NCBI RefSeq assembly: GCF_900112355.1 | Contig: NZ_FOLM01000005.1 | Location: forward strand, 1-64,000 | Direction: 5' to 3' | Length of the DNA stretch: 64,000 nt | Origin: Streptomyces aidingensis | Lineage (GTDB): Bacteria; Actinomycetota; Actinomycetes; Streptomycetales; Streptomycetaceae | Shown: one piece after another, positions 54,156 to 62,225 of the stretch | Numbering within the stretch: position 1 is the first letter of the stretch | Layout: each line of letters opens with the position of its first letter | The notes under the pieces: generated by a model | Told to the model about the DNA's origin: nothing | The model's input: the letters and a program-made list of their open reading frames with translations, nothing else | The model's database searches: none | Made by a program: the position numbers and the translations under genes

Positions 54156-55526
54156 ATGTCCCAGCCCGGCCAACCCGCCACGGCCGTCGCCGAACCCCGC
54201 CCCGTACAGACCCGCATACCGTTCCGCCTGCCGGCCCGCGGCCGACGCGGGCGCCGGCCCTCCCCCGGACAGCTCGGCCCCCGGGGAAGGTCCGGACTTC
54301 TGCTCGTTCTGATCCTGGGCTCCCTGACGGCCATCCCGCCACTGGCTCTTGACCTCTACCTGCCCGCACTGCCCGGCGTCGGCGACGCGCTCGGCACCAG
54401 CGCCGCCACCGTCCAGGTCACCCTCGCCGCCTGCCTCGGCGGCCTCGGCCTGGGCCAGCTCATCACCGGGCCGATGAGCGACCAGCTCGGCCGCCGCCGC
54501 CCGCTGATCGCGGGCATGACGGTGTTCGCGCTGGCCTCGGTCGCCTGCGCGCTGGCACCCACCATCGAGACCCTGATCGCCTTCCGCGCCCTCCAGGGAC
54601 TGGCCGGAGCGGCGGGCGTGGTCATCTCCCGGGCCGTGGTCCGGGACATGTTCGACGGCCTGGCCATGGCCCGCTTCTTCTCCACCCTGCTGCTGATCTC
54701 CGGCGTCGCGCCCGTCCTGGCCCCGGTCTTCGGCGGCCAGATGCTGCGGATCACCTCCTGGCGCGGCCTGTTCGTGGTGCTGGCCGGCATCGGGGTGCTG
54801 CTGGTGCTGGCCGTCGTCCGCTGGCTGCCGGAGACCCTGCCGGCGGAGCAGCGGCACGGCGGCGGCATCCGCACCACCCTGCGCGACATGCGCGGACTGC
54901 TGCGCGACCGCGTCTTCACCGGCTATCTGCTCACCTGCACCGCCACCTTCGCCGCGCTCTTCGCCTATGTCGCCGCCTCGCCGTTCGTGGTGCAGGAGAT
55001 CTACGGCGGTTCGCCGCAGACCTTCAGCCTGCTGTTCATGGTGAACTCCATCGGGCTGGTGACGGTGGGCCAGATCAACGGCAAGATCCTGGTCGGCCGG
55101 GTCTCCCTGGACCGGGTCACCGCCCTGGGCCTGGCCACTCTCCTCCTCGCGGCCACCGCCCTGCTGCTGATGACCAGCGGCGTCTTCGGCCGGGTCGGCC
55201 TGCTTCCGGTGGCCGCCGGCCTGTTCGTGCTGATGTCGGCCATGACGCTGGTGCTGCCCAACGCCAACTCCCAGGCCCTGATGCGCACCCCGCACGCCGC
55301 CGGTTCCGCCTCCGCGCTGCTCGGCGCGGCGCAGTTCGGCCTGGGCGGGCTGGTCTCGCCGCTGGTCGGCATCGCGGGCGAGGACACCGCCGTGCCGATG
55401 GCCGTGCTCCAGCTCACCGCCGTGCTGCTGGCCATCGCGGCCTTCCTCGCCCTGTGCCGCCCCTGGAGCCCCCGCCCGGCCATCCCCGGCAACGGCCATA
55501 CCATCGCCGCCGCCAGACCGGACTGA
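54156..55526 (+). CDS. MFS multidrug efflux protein, Bcr/CflA family
   Basis: The 456-residue protein has a cytoplasmic basic N terminus (about 45 residues) and 12 helices. The Bcr/CflA marks are LTAIPPLALDLYLPALPG in helix 1, GQLITGPMSDQLGRRRPLIAG (MFS motif A) and RALQGLAGAAGVVISRAVVRDMF. It exports drugs or other compounds using the proton gradient. The ATG has GGAGAGGTGA just upstream. It stands alone between the ECF operon and the secreted-protein pair; substrate unknown. Confidence 0.94.
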   Translation: MSQPGQPATAVAEPRPVQTRIPFRLPARGRRGRRPSPGQLGPRGRSGLLLVLILGSLTAIPPLALDLYLPALPGVGDALGTSAATVQVTLAACLGGLGLGQLITGPMSDQLGRRRPLIAGMTVFALASVACALAPTIETLIAFRALQGLAGAAGVVISRAVVRDMFDGLAMARFFSTLLLISGVAPVLAPVFGGQMLRITSWRGLFVVLAGIGVLLVLAVVRWLPETLPAEQRHGGGIRTTLRDMRGLLRDRVFTGYLLTCTATFAALFAYVAASPFVVQEIYGGSPQTFSLLFMVNSIGLVTVGQINGKILVGRVSLDRVTALGLATLLLAATALLLMTSGVFGRVGLLPVAAGLFVLMSAMTLVLPNANSQALMRTPHAAGSASALLGAAQFGLGGLVSPLVGIAGEDTAVPMAVLQLTAVLLAIAAFLALCRPWSPRPAIPGNGHTIAAARPD

Positions 55527-55801
55527 CTCCGAACGGGACGGAGAACGGGACGGACACCCCTGGCCCGGCGGGCCGTGCTGGGGGGCCGGGGGTGGTGTGT
55601 GCCCTGTTTGCTGTGCAGTTGCTCTCGTTGTGCTCTCATGGCGCACTCACCGGACTGCGGGGTTCCGGGTCGGCCGCTACGGTTGTTCGCGTCTGTGAAC
55701 CCGAGGGGGAACAGCGTCACATGGGTGCAGGTGCCATCAGATGCCCGGGCGGTATGTCCCGGCCGGGCGGGCGCGGGCACCCGTGCAACCGGAGGGGAAT
55801 C

Positions 55802-56239
55802 ATGTTGCTGAGGAACATCGCCGCATCGGTGTGCACCGCCGTGCTCGCGGCAGCCGGCGTCGCCGTCACGGCCTCCACCGCGGAGGCCGCCTCCTACCCG
55901 ACGTGCAACGCCGCCAAGAAGAAGTACATCTCCGACACCCGGTATGTGGTGCAGCCGTTCTACGAGCGCACCGGCTCCCGGAACTGCGTGATGGGCTACG
56001 GGGCGCAGTCCGCCGGCGTGGTGCGTCTCCAGTTCGCGCTCAACGACTGCTACAGCGCCATCTCCATCGAGGAGGACGGCATCTACGGCAGGAACACCAG
56101 GGATGCCGTGCGTTACGCCCAGGAGCGGGGAGGCGCCGGCGTGGACGGCGTCTACGGGCCGGAGACCCGCAAGGCCATGTACTGGGGGATCTACGAAGAC
56201 GGGCGCGGGTTCCGGGGCTGCGGCCGGCCGAAGGTATGA
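55802..56239 (+). CDS. Secreted peptidoglycan-binding-like protein, copy 1
   Basis: The 145-residue product has a signal peptide (MLLRNIAASVCTAVLAAAGVAVTASTAEA) and a mature part YPTCNAAKKKYI...GSRNCVMGYGAQSAGVVRLQFALNDCY...EDGIYGRNTRDAVRYAQERGGAGVDGVYGPETRKAM. The last segment is a PG_binding_1-like repeat with paired GIYG/GVYG turns. Four cysteines (CNA, NCVMGYG, DCY, GCG) are conserved in copy 2 and probably form disulfides. The ATG has GGAGGGG 5 nt upstream. Confidence 0.88.
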   Translation: MLLRNIAASVCTAVLAAAGVAVTASTAEAASYPTCNAAKKKYISDTRYVVQPFYERTGSRNCVMGYGAQSAGVVRLQFALNDCYSAISIEEDGIYGRNTRDAVRYAQERGGAGVDGVYGPETRKAMYWGIYEDGRGFRGCGRPKV

Positions 56240-56256
56240 GAGAAGAGGAGGGGAAG

Positions 56257-56688
56257 ATGAACCGCAAACTTGCTTCCGTCCTGGGGACCCTGGTCCTGGG
56301 CGCGGCTGCCGTGCTGGTGACTCCGGGGACGGCCCAGGCCGCGTACCCGACCTGCAACGCCCAGAAGGTGAAGTACGTCTCCGGCTCGCTGTTCACCTAC
56401 CAGCCCTACTACACGGGCACCGGCTCCCGGAACTGCGTGATGGGCTACGGGGCCCAGTCGAACGGCGTGTACGCGCTCCAGAACGCCATCGATTTCTGTT
56501 ACCGGAACATCTCGGTGGACGGGATCTACGGTCCGCAGACCCGGCAGGCGGTGTGGGACGTGCAGGCCGAGGAGAACGTCGGCCGGGACGGCGTCTACGG
56601 CCCGGTGACCCGCAAGGCCATGGAGTGGCCCCTGTACGAGGGGGGACGGGGCGGCGGCTTCAAAGGCTGCACCGAACCCGGCTTCTGA
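56257..56688 (+). CDS. Secreted peptidoglycan-binding-like protein, copy 2
   Basis: The 143-residue paralogue of the preceding gene starts 18 bp after its stop. It has signal peptide MNRKLASVLGTLVLGAAAVLVTPGTAQA, then YPTCNAQKVKYVSG...GSRNCVMGYGAQSNGVYALQNAIDFCY...VDGIYGPQTRQAVWDVQAEENVGRDGVYGPVTRKAMEW. The mature parts are clearly duplicated, and both have a short Gly/Arg end. GAGGAGGGG provides the ribosome site. It may be a cell-wall-bound small protein or inhibitor. Confidence 0.88.
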   Translation: MNRKLASVLGTLVLGAAAVLVTPGTAQAAYPTCNAQKVKYVSGSLFTYQPYYTGTGSRNCVMGYGAQSNGVYALQNAIDFCYRNISVDGIYGPQTRQAVWDVQAEENVGRDGVYGPVTRKAMEWPLYEGGRGGGFKGCTEPGF

Positions 56689-56731
56689 CCGGCATTCCCC
56701 CCGCCGCTTCCGCGCGGGCCCGGCCCCGGAG

Positions 56732-57508
56732 TCAGCCCGGCTCCGCGGTGCCGGGCCCCGGCGGGCGGCGGCGCGCGAGGGTGATGATCTCCGGGCTGTC
56801 CGGCGTCAGCGGACTGCGGTCCCAGTCGCCGTACTGCCCGGTGACGGCCAGTCCGGCGCCGGCCAGGAAGCCGGAAAGCTCCGCCGCGCCGAGGAAGCGC
56901 AGCGTGCTGCGGCTGATCTCGGGGCGGTCCCAGTCCGGGCTGGTGCAGGTGTGGGTGAAGGAGAGCAGGCCGTCGGTGAGCGGGGTGACCACCTCGCACT
57001 CGCTCCGCACCACGGTGCCGGCTGCGTCGGTCACCTCCCCCGAATAGCGCAGATGCCAGTCCTCCCACTCCCGCGTCAGGGGGTTGCGGGTCTCGAAGGC
57101 GAAGACGCCGCCGTCGGTCAGTGCCCTGGCGATCGCGGCGAGCGCGCCGCGGATCTCGTCGTCGGTGAGCAGCACCTGGAAGGCGTGACCGGTCATCACC
57201 ACCAGGTCGAACTCCCGCTCCCGGACCGGGGCCGAGGCCAGGTCGCCGTGGATCCACTCGATGTCCCCGCCGCCGGACCGTGCCACCTCCAGCATCCCGG
57301 CGGCCGGGTCCAGGCCGCACAGCCGTCCGGTGTGGCCCGCCGCCCGCGCCCGGTGCAGCAGCGCCCCGGTGCCGCACCCCACATCCAGCACGGAGCCGGC
57401 CGACATCAGCAGCGGCAGATAGAAGGCGAAGTCCCGGCGGCGCTCGGCGGGTGCGAAGAGATCGTAGAGCGCGGCGAGACGGAGTTCGGAGAACTGTTTG
57501 TCGACCAC
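56732..57508 (-). CDS. Class I SAM-dependent methyltransferase
   Basis: The GTG start gives a 258-residue product beginning VVDKQFSELRLAALYDLFAP. Motif I VLDVGCGTGALLHRARAAGH, the acidic CGLDPAAGMLEVAR and LVVMTGHAFQVLLTDDEIRGAL, followed by GGVFAFETRNPLTREWEDW, match a family of unassigned methyltransferases. The C-terminal beta-rich part (HLRYSGEVTDAAGTVVRSECEV) is typical of these. The ribosome site is weak. The substrate is unknown. Confidence 0.85.
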   Translation of the reverse strand: MVDKQFSELRLAALYDLFAPAERRRDFAFYLPLLMSAGSVLDVGCGTGALLHRARAAGHTGRLCGLDPAAGMLEVARSGGGDIEWIHGDLASAPVREREFDLVVMTGHAFQVLLTDDEIRGALAAIARALTDGGVFAFETRNPLTREWEDWHLRYSGEVTDAAGTVVRSECEVVTPLTDGLLSFTHTCTSPDWDRPEISRSTLRFLGAAELSGFLAGAGLAVTGQYGDWDRSPLTPDSPEIITLARRRPPGPGTAEPG

Positions 57509-57678
57509 GGCCGCCCACCCTGGCACGCCTGCCCGCCGGCCGGCGACCGGATTTCCGGGAGCCCGGGCCTGCCCGGCGGCCACCGCGGGGAGACGCAGGG
57601 CCGGGAGACGCAGGGCAGGGGGACAGAGCGGCTGCGGGCGCCGGGGCCCGGGCGGTACGCCCGCCGGGAGCGGGCGGT

Positions 57679-57684
57679 TACCTT
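57679..57684 (+). promoter_or_regulatory. -10 box for leaderless AAC(3)-like gene
   Basis: TACCTT ends 6 nt before the ATG at 57691; no ribosome site is present. Confidence 0.5.
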
Positions 57685-57690
57685 CGACAC

Positions 57691-58548
57691 ATGGACATTC
57701 CCGCGCTGCTGAAACGTTCCTCAGGGCCCGTCACGCGCAGTCGGCTGGTCGAGGACCTGCGCGCCCTGGGGCTTGCCGAGGGCGACACCGTGATGTTCCA
57801 CACCGCGATGTCGGCGATCGGATATGTGCCCGGCGGCGCACAGACCGTCATCGACGCCCTCGCCGAGGCGGTGGGGGAGCGGGGCACCCTGATGGTGACC
57901 TGCGGGTGGAACGACGCCCCGCCGTACGACTTCACCGCCTGGCCGCCGGAATGGCGGGAGGCGGTACGCCGGACGCAACCGGCCTTCGACCCCGGCCGCA
58001 GCGAGGCCGACCACGGCTACGGGCGGCTGCCGGAGGCGCTGCGGCGGCAGCCGGGCGCGGTGCGCAGCCGCCATCCGGACGCGAGCTTCGCCGCGCTGGG
58101 CGCGGCAGCCGCCGAGCTGATGGACCGGCACCCGTGGGACGATCCGCACGGCCCGGGCAGCCCTCTGGCGAAGCTGGTGGAGCGGGACGGCCGGGTACTG
58201 CTGCTGGGCGCGCCGCTGGACACCATCACCCTGCTGCACCACGCCGAGGCGCTCGCCGACGCCCCCGGCAAGCGGTTCGTGGAATACGAGCAGCCGGTCC
58301 TGGAGAACGGCCGGCGGGTCTGGCGCCGCTTCACCGACATCGACACCGAGCACGGCGCCTTCGACTACTCGGCCGTCGAGCGCGGGGGCAAGGACGCCTT
58401 CGCGGTGATCGCCGAGGATCTGCTGGCCGCCGGGATCGGCATCCGGGGCAGGGCCGGCGCCGCGCACTGCCACCTCTTCCCGGCCCGGGAGACGGTCGCC
58501 TTCGCCCGCACCTGGATCGAGGAGGAGTTCCGCGATGCCGCCCGGTGA
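57691..58548 (+). CDS. Aminoglycoside N(3)-acetyltransferase family protein
   Basis: The 285-residue protein belongs to the Antibiotic_NAT/AAC(3) family: RSRLVEDLRALGLAEGDTVMFHTAMSAIGYVPGGAQTVIDAL at the start, YGRLPEALRRQPGAVRSRHPDASFAALG, then VLLLGAPLDTITLLHHAE containing the conserved D and H residues. The family uses acetyl-CoA to acetylate the 3-amino group of aminoglycosides. No resistance cluster surrounds it, so it may be an intrinsic function. The next gene overlaps its end by 14 bp. Confidence 0.88.
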   Translation: MDIPALLKRSSGPVTRSRLVEDLRALGLAEGDTVMFHTAMSAIGYVPGGAQTVIDALAEAVGERGTLMVTCGWNDAPPYDFTAWPPEWREAVRRTQPAFDPGRSEADHGYGRLPEALRRQPGAVRSRHPDASFAALGAAAAELMDRHPWDDPHGPGSPLAKLVERDGRVLLLGAPLDTITLLHHAEALADAPGKRFVEYEQPVLENGRRVWRRFTDIDTEHGAFDYSAVERGGKDAFAVIAEDLLAAGIGIRGRAGAAHCHLFPARETVAFARTWIEEEFRDAAR

Positions 58549-58936
58549 GCGGGACGGGCTGTTCGTGTACGGGACGCTGCGTTTTCCCGAGGTGCTGCGG
58601 GCGCTGCTGGGCCGGGTCCCGGAGCGGGTGCCCGCCGCCGTGCGGGGCTGGCGGGCGGCGGCACTGGACGGGCGGGCGTATCCGGGCCTGGTGCCCCGGG
58701 CGGCGGCGGTGACCGAGGGGGCGCTGCTCCGGGGGCTGGCCGCGGCGGACTGGGCGGTGCTGGACCGCTTCGAGGGGGACGAGTACCGGCTCGCCCGCAT
58801 CCCGCTCGCCGGCGCCGGCGAGGCGTCGGCCTGCGCCTACCTCTGGGCGGGCGGTGCGGTCCGGGCCGAGGACTGGGACGCCGGGGAGTTCGCCACGCGC
58901 CATCTCGCGCGGTATGTGGCCCGGCTGGGCGGATGA
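58535..58936 (+). CDS. Gamma-glutamylcyclotransferase-like (AIG2) protein
   Basis: The 133-residue protein has the AIG2/GGCT fold: LFVYGTLRFPEVL with the VYGTLR substrate loop, VRGWRAAALDGRAYPGLVP, and the catalytic Glu in LDRFEGDEYRLARI. It probably cleaves gamma-glutamyl amines, or transfers within the fold. It overlaps the acetyltransferase gene by 14 bp, indicating co-translation. Confidence 0.88.
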   Translation: MPPGERDGLFVYGTLRFPEVLRALLGRVPERVPAAVRGWRAAALDGRAYPGLVPRAAAVTEGALLRGLAAADWAVLDRFEGDEYRLARIPLAGAGEASACAYLWAGGAVRAEDWDAGEFATRHLARYVARLGG

Positions 58937-58942
58937 TTCCCC

Positions 58943-58948
58943 TACCGT
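58943..58948 (+). promoter_or_regulatory. -10 box for leaderless start of serine hydrolase 2
   Basis: TACCGT ends 7 nt before the ATG at 58956; no ribosome site is present. Confidence 0.6.
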
Positions 58949-58955
58949 GGCGGCC

Positions 58956-60056
58956 ATGACCGGTCCCGGGCCCGCCGCCGCTGCCGAATCCGCCGAGCTG
59001 GCGGCGCTGGTGGCGGAGGTGTCGGCGCTGCCGGAGGGGCCGGGCCCGTGGTGCGGCGGCGTGGTCGTGGTGGCCGGCCACGGGCGGCGCACCGTGGTCC
59101 GGCACGCCGCCGGATGGGCCCTGCGCCACACCGCCCGGGACCGTGAACTGCCGCCCGCCGGCCGGGAGCCGGTCCGGGAGAGCACCCTCTTCGACCTGGC
59201 GTCGCTGACCAAGCTGTTCACCGCGGTGGCGGTGGCGCGCGAGGCGGAGCGCGGCCGGGTCGCGCTGGACGAACGGGTGGCCGTGTACGTCCCGGAGTTC
59301 GGCCGCCGCGGCAAGGGCCGGATCACGGTCCGGGATCTGCTGACCCACCGCGGCGGGCTGCCCGCCGAACTGCCCCTGTACCGGCAGCCGGACCGCCCGG
59401 CCTCGCTGGAGCCGCTGTGGGCGCTGCCCCCGCAGCAGCCGCCGGGACGGCTGCGCCGCTACTCGGACCCGGGCATGATCGCGCTGGGCGTGCTGCTGGA
59501 ACGCGTCACCGGGCGAGGGCTGGCCGAGGTGATCCGGGACGGGATCACCGGGCCGCTGGGCATGGCGGACACCCGCTTCGGTCCGGTGGCGCCGGAGCGT
59601 GCCGCGGCCACCGAGGACCAGCGCCGCCCCCGCGCCAGGGCCGACCGCGGGATGCTGCGCGGCGAGGTGCACGACGAGAACGCCGCCGCGCTGGGCGGCG
59701 TGGCCGGCCACGCCGGGCTGTTCGGCACGGCCGGGGACCTGGCGCGGTTCTGCCGGGCCCTGCTCGCCGGGGGCGGCCCGGTACTGCGGCCGGAGACGGT
59801 GCGGGCGATGTGGCAGCCGCCCGGGCTGGGCTGGGAGCTGGACCAGCCCTGGTTCATGGGGGAGCTGGCCCCGGGTGCGGCCGGTCACACCGGGTTCACC
59901 GGGACCAGCCTGGTGGTCCATCCGGCGAGCGGCGCGTTTGTGGTGATGCTCGCCACCACCGTGCACCCGGTGCGGCCCGTGCGGCCGGACCACCGGCCCC
60001 GGGCCGCCGCCGCCACCCGGCTGGCCCGCGCGCTCCGCCTACACTCGCTGCCGTGA
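58956..60056 (+). CDS. Serine hydrolase, beta-lactamase family (second)
   Basis: The 366-residue protein has SLTK (nucleophile Ser and Lys) in FDLASLTKLFTAVAVAREAE, the YSDPG box in place of YxN, and a GHTGFTGTS segment as the third motif. It resembles class C/esterase-type proteins and has no signal peptide, so it is cytoplasmic. It begins after a TACCGT box that makes it leaderless, and its stop overlaps the Rsm22-like start (GTGA). The substrate is unknown. Confidence 0.88.
   Translation: MTGPGPAAAAESAELAALVAEVSALPEGPGPWCGGVVVVAGHGRRTVVRHAAGWALRHTARDRELPPAGREPVRESTLFDLASLTKLFTAVAVAREAERGRVALDERVAVYVPEFGRRGKGRITVRDLLTHRGGLPAELPLYRQPDRPASLEPLWALPPQQPPGRLRRYSDPGMIALGVLLERVTGRGLAEVIRDGITGPLGMADTRFGPVAPERAAATEDQRRPRARADRGMLRGEVHDENAAALGGVAGHAGLFGTAGDLARFCRALLAGGGPVLRPETVRAMWQPPGLGWELDQPWFMGELAPGAAGHTGFTGTSLVVHPASGAFVVMLATTVHPVRPVRPDHRPRAAAATRLARALRLHSLP
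60040..60045 (+). promoter_or_regulatory. Internal -10 box for Rsm22-like gene
   Basis: TACACT, inside the last codons of the serine hydrolase gene, ends 7 nt before the GTG at 60053. It could give a separate leaderless transcript. Confidence 0.45.
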
Positions 60057-61126
60057 ACAGCACCTCCGAGCAGCTCCGCACCGCGCTCGACGGCCTGCTG
60101 GAGGGCCTGCCGCCCAGGCGGCTCACCGCGGCCGTGGAGCGGCTGATGGCGCAGTACCGGGCCCCGGCCGGGGCCGCCGCCGCCCCGCCCCGGTCCGCGC
60201 CGATACTGCGGGACCGGGCGGATGTGGCCGCGTACGCCGCCTACCGCATGCCCGCCACCTTCGCGGCGGTCCGCGCCGCGCTGCGCCATCTGGCCGCCCG
60301 GCTGCCCGGCTGGACACCGGCCGGACAGCTCGACATCGGCGGCGGCACGGGCGCCGCGGTCTGGGCGGCGGCCGGGGCCTGGCCGGGGGAGGACGGGCGG
60401 CGGCGGCCCGTGACGGTGCTGGACTGGGCCGGGCCGGCGCTGGAGCTGGGGCGCGAACTGGCCGCCGGGGCCGCCGACCCGGTGGTGCGCGGCGCGCGCT
60501 GGCAGCGCCTGCGGCTGACCGGGGACGCCTCGGCGGAACTGCCCGGGGCGGAGCTGGTCACCGTCTCCTATGTGCTGGGCGAGCTGCCGGAGGAGGCGCG
60601 GGAGGCGCTGGCCGTCCGCGCCGCCCGGGCGGCCGGGCCGGCGGGCGCGGTGGTGCTGGTGGAGCCGGGCACACCGGACGGATACCGGCGGATACGGGCG
60701 GCCCGGGAGCGGCTGCTGGCCGGGGGGATGACGGTGCTGGCGCCCTGCCCGCACGGCGGGCCGTGCCCGATCGGGGCGGACGGCCGTGACTGGTGTCACT
60801 TCGCCGCCCGTACCGCCCGGTCCGCGCTGCACCGCCGGGTCAAGGGCGCGGAGCTGGCCTGGGAGGACGAGAAGTTCAGCTATGTGGCGGCGGCCGGCCC
60901 GGAGCTGGCCGGACGCGGACGCGGACGCGGGGACGGGAACGGGGACGGGGAGGCGAGCGGGCGGATCGTGCGGCGCCCGCAGCAGCGCAAGGGGCAGGTG
61001 CTGCTGGATCTCTGCACGGCCGGCGACGGCCTGCGCCGGGTCACCGTCACCCGCCGCGATCCCGAGCGCTACCGCGCGGCCCGGGACACCGCCTGGGGCG
61101 ATCGCTGGCCCCGGCCGGGCGGGTAG
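60053..61126 (+). CDS. Rsm22-like ribosomal small-subunit methyltransferase
   Basis: The 357-residue protein has the Rsm22 layout: YAAYRMPATFAAVRAALRHLA, motif I LDIGGGTGAAVWAAAGAWP, LVTVSYVLGELPEEAREAL, VLVEPGTPDGYRRIRAARERLL and a cysteine cluster CPHGGPCPIGADGRDWCHF that likely binds an iron-sulfur cluster or zinc. The C-terminal RIVRRPQQRKGQVLLDLCTAGDGLRRVTV is typical. It is predicted to methylate or assemble the small ribosomal subunit. The GTG overlaps the previous stop. Confidence 0.9.
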   Translation: MNSTSEQLRTALDGLLEGLPPRRLTAAVERLMAQYRAPAGAAAAPPRSAPILRDRADVAAYAAYRMPATFAAVRAALRHLAARLPGWTPAGQLDIGGGTGAAVWAAAGAWPGEDGRRRPVTVLDWAGPALELGRELAAGAADPVVRGARWQRLRLTGDASAELPGAELVTVSYVLGELPEEAREALAVRAARAAGPAGAVVLVEPGTPDGYRRIRAARERLLAGGMTVLAPCPHGGPCPIGADGRDWCHFAARTARSALHRRVKGAELAWEDEKFSYVAAAGPELAGRGRGRGDGNGDGEASGRIVRRPQQRKGQVLLDLCTAGDGLRRVTVTRRDPERYRAARDTAWGDRWPRPGG

Positions 61127-61366
61127 CGGGCACGGGAATTTCGCGCGCCGGGCGGGCGTTGGCGCTGACACCCGTGGGGCCGGGCCGTCGGGAAGGACCG
61201 GAGGGCAGGGAGCGGCCCGGAGCGGGAAGCGAAGGAAGCGGAAGCCGTCCGCCCGTGGTGCGGCCGGGCCGATTACGCATTCTTTCCCGTCACAAGGCAG
61301 GATGGGCGGAATAATGGCCACGCGGCCATGAAGCCCCTCGGACGAAGTGAGGCGGTAGGCGAGCCC

Positions 61367-62110
61367 ATGGAACGCGAGAGCAGAATCCCCCGCTGGATGC
61401 GCCGGAAGGCCCGGAGTGCGGCCCGCGCCGATGCCGCCGCCAGAGCCCGCGAGGAACTGCTGCTCGCCATCGCCGGGGCGGGCTTCCCGCTGGCCCCCGC
61501 CGCCCACCCGCAGGACTACGGCTGTTCCTGCAACCGCATCGGCTGTCCCACCCCGGGCCGTCATCCGGTCTCCTTCGCCTGGCAGACCCAGGCCACCACC
61601 GACGCGGAGCAGGTGCTGCGCTGGCTGCGCGCCGAGCCGCGGGCCAATTTCGTCACCCCCACCGGCCAGCTGCACGATGTGCTGGACGTTCCGCTGGAGG
61701 CGGGCGGCGCCGCACTGGAACGGCTCACCGCCCGGGGCGCCGAGATCGGCCCGGTCGCCGTCGCCGACCCGGACCGGATGCTCTTCTTCACCAAGACCCG
61801 CAACACCGCCGCCGACGACGACGAGTGGTGGCCCTGCGAGCTGGACTGCCACCCCGAGACCATGGACGAACACCCCGGCCTGCGCTGGCACTGCCGGGCC
61901 AGCTATGTGCTGGTGCCGCCCTCCACCGTCCCGGCCGACGGCGGGGTGCGCTGGCTGCGCGGCCCGCAGTGGCCGCTGCCCGAGCCGCTGACCCTGCTGG
62001 AGGCGCTGACCGACGCCTGCGCCGCATACGCCGGGCGCGACCCGGCCGGCCCCCGCGGCGGGGACGGCGAGAGCATCGGCCAGCAGGCCGGGGCCTGGCC
62101 CGCCTCCTGA
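61367..62110 (+). CDS. Small primase-polymerase-like (Prim-Pol) protein
   Basis: The 247-residue protein starts MERESRIPRWMRRKARS. It has the AEP/Prim-Pol N-terminal pattern: FPLAPAAHPQDYGCSCNRIGCPTPGRHPVSFAW with a Cys cluster and Pro-Gly-Arg-His-Pro, then WQTQATTDAEQVLRWLRAEPRANFVTPTG and LHDVLDVPLEAGG, where the usual D-x-D acid motif is D-x-x-D. It ends with a GSYVLVPPS-type segment (ASYVLVPPSTVP). No helicase follows. It may be a divergent or inactive primase; the start is chosen by homology. Confidence 0.8.
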   Translation: MERESRIPRWMRRKARSAARADAAARAREELLLAIAGAGFPLAPAAHPQDYGCSCNRIGCPTPGRHPVSFAWQTQATTDAEQVLRWLRAEPRANFVTPTGQLHDVLDVPLEAGGAALERLTARGAEIGPVAVADPDRMLFFTKTRNTAADDDEWWPCELDCHPETMDEHPGLRWHCRASYVLVPPSTVPADGGVRWLRGPQWPLPEPLTLLEALTDACAAYAGRDPAGPRGGDGESIGQQAGAWPAS

Positions 62111-62225
62111 CCCGGCGCCCGGGCGGCCGGCGCCCGGCGGGCGGTCAACCCCGGGCGCGGGCCGGGCGTCCCGTAGAGCAGAAGCGGAGCAGCAGCAACC
62201 GTTACCGGACGACCGGGAGGTCTCC

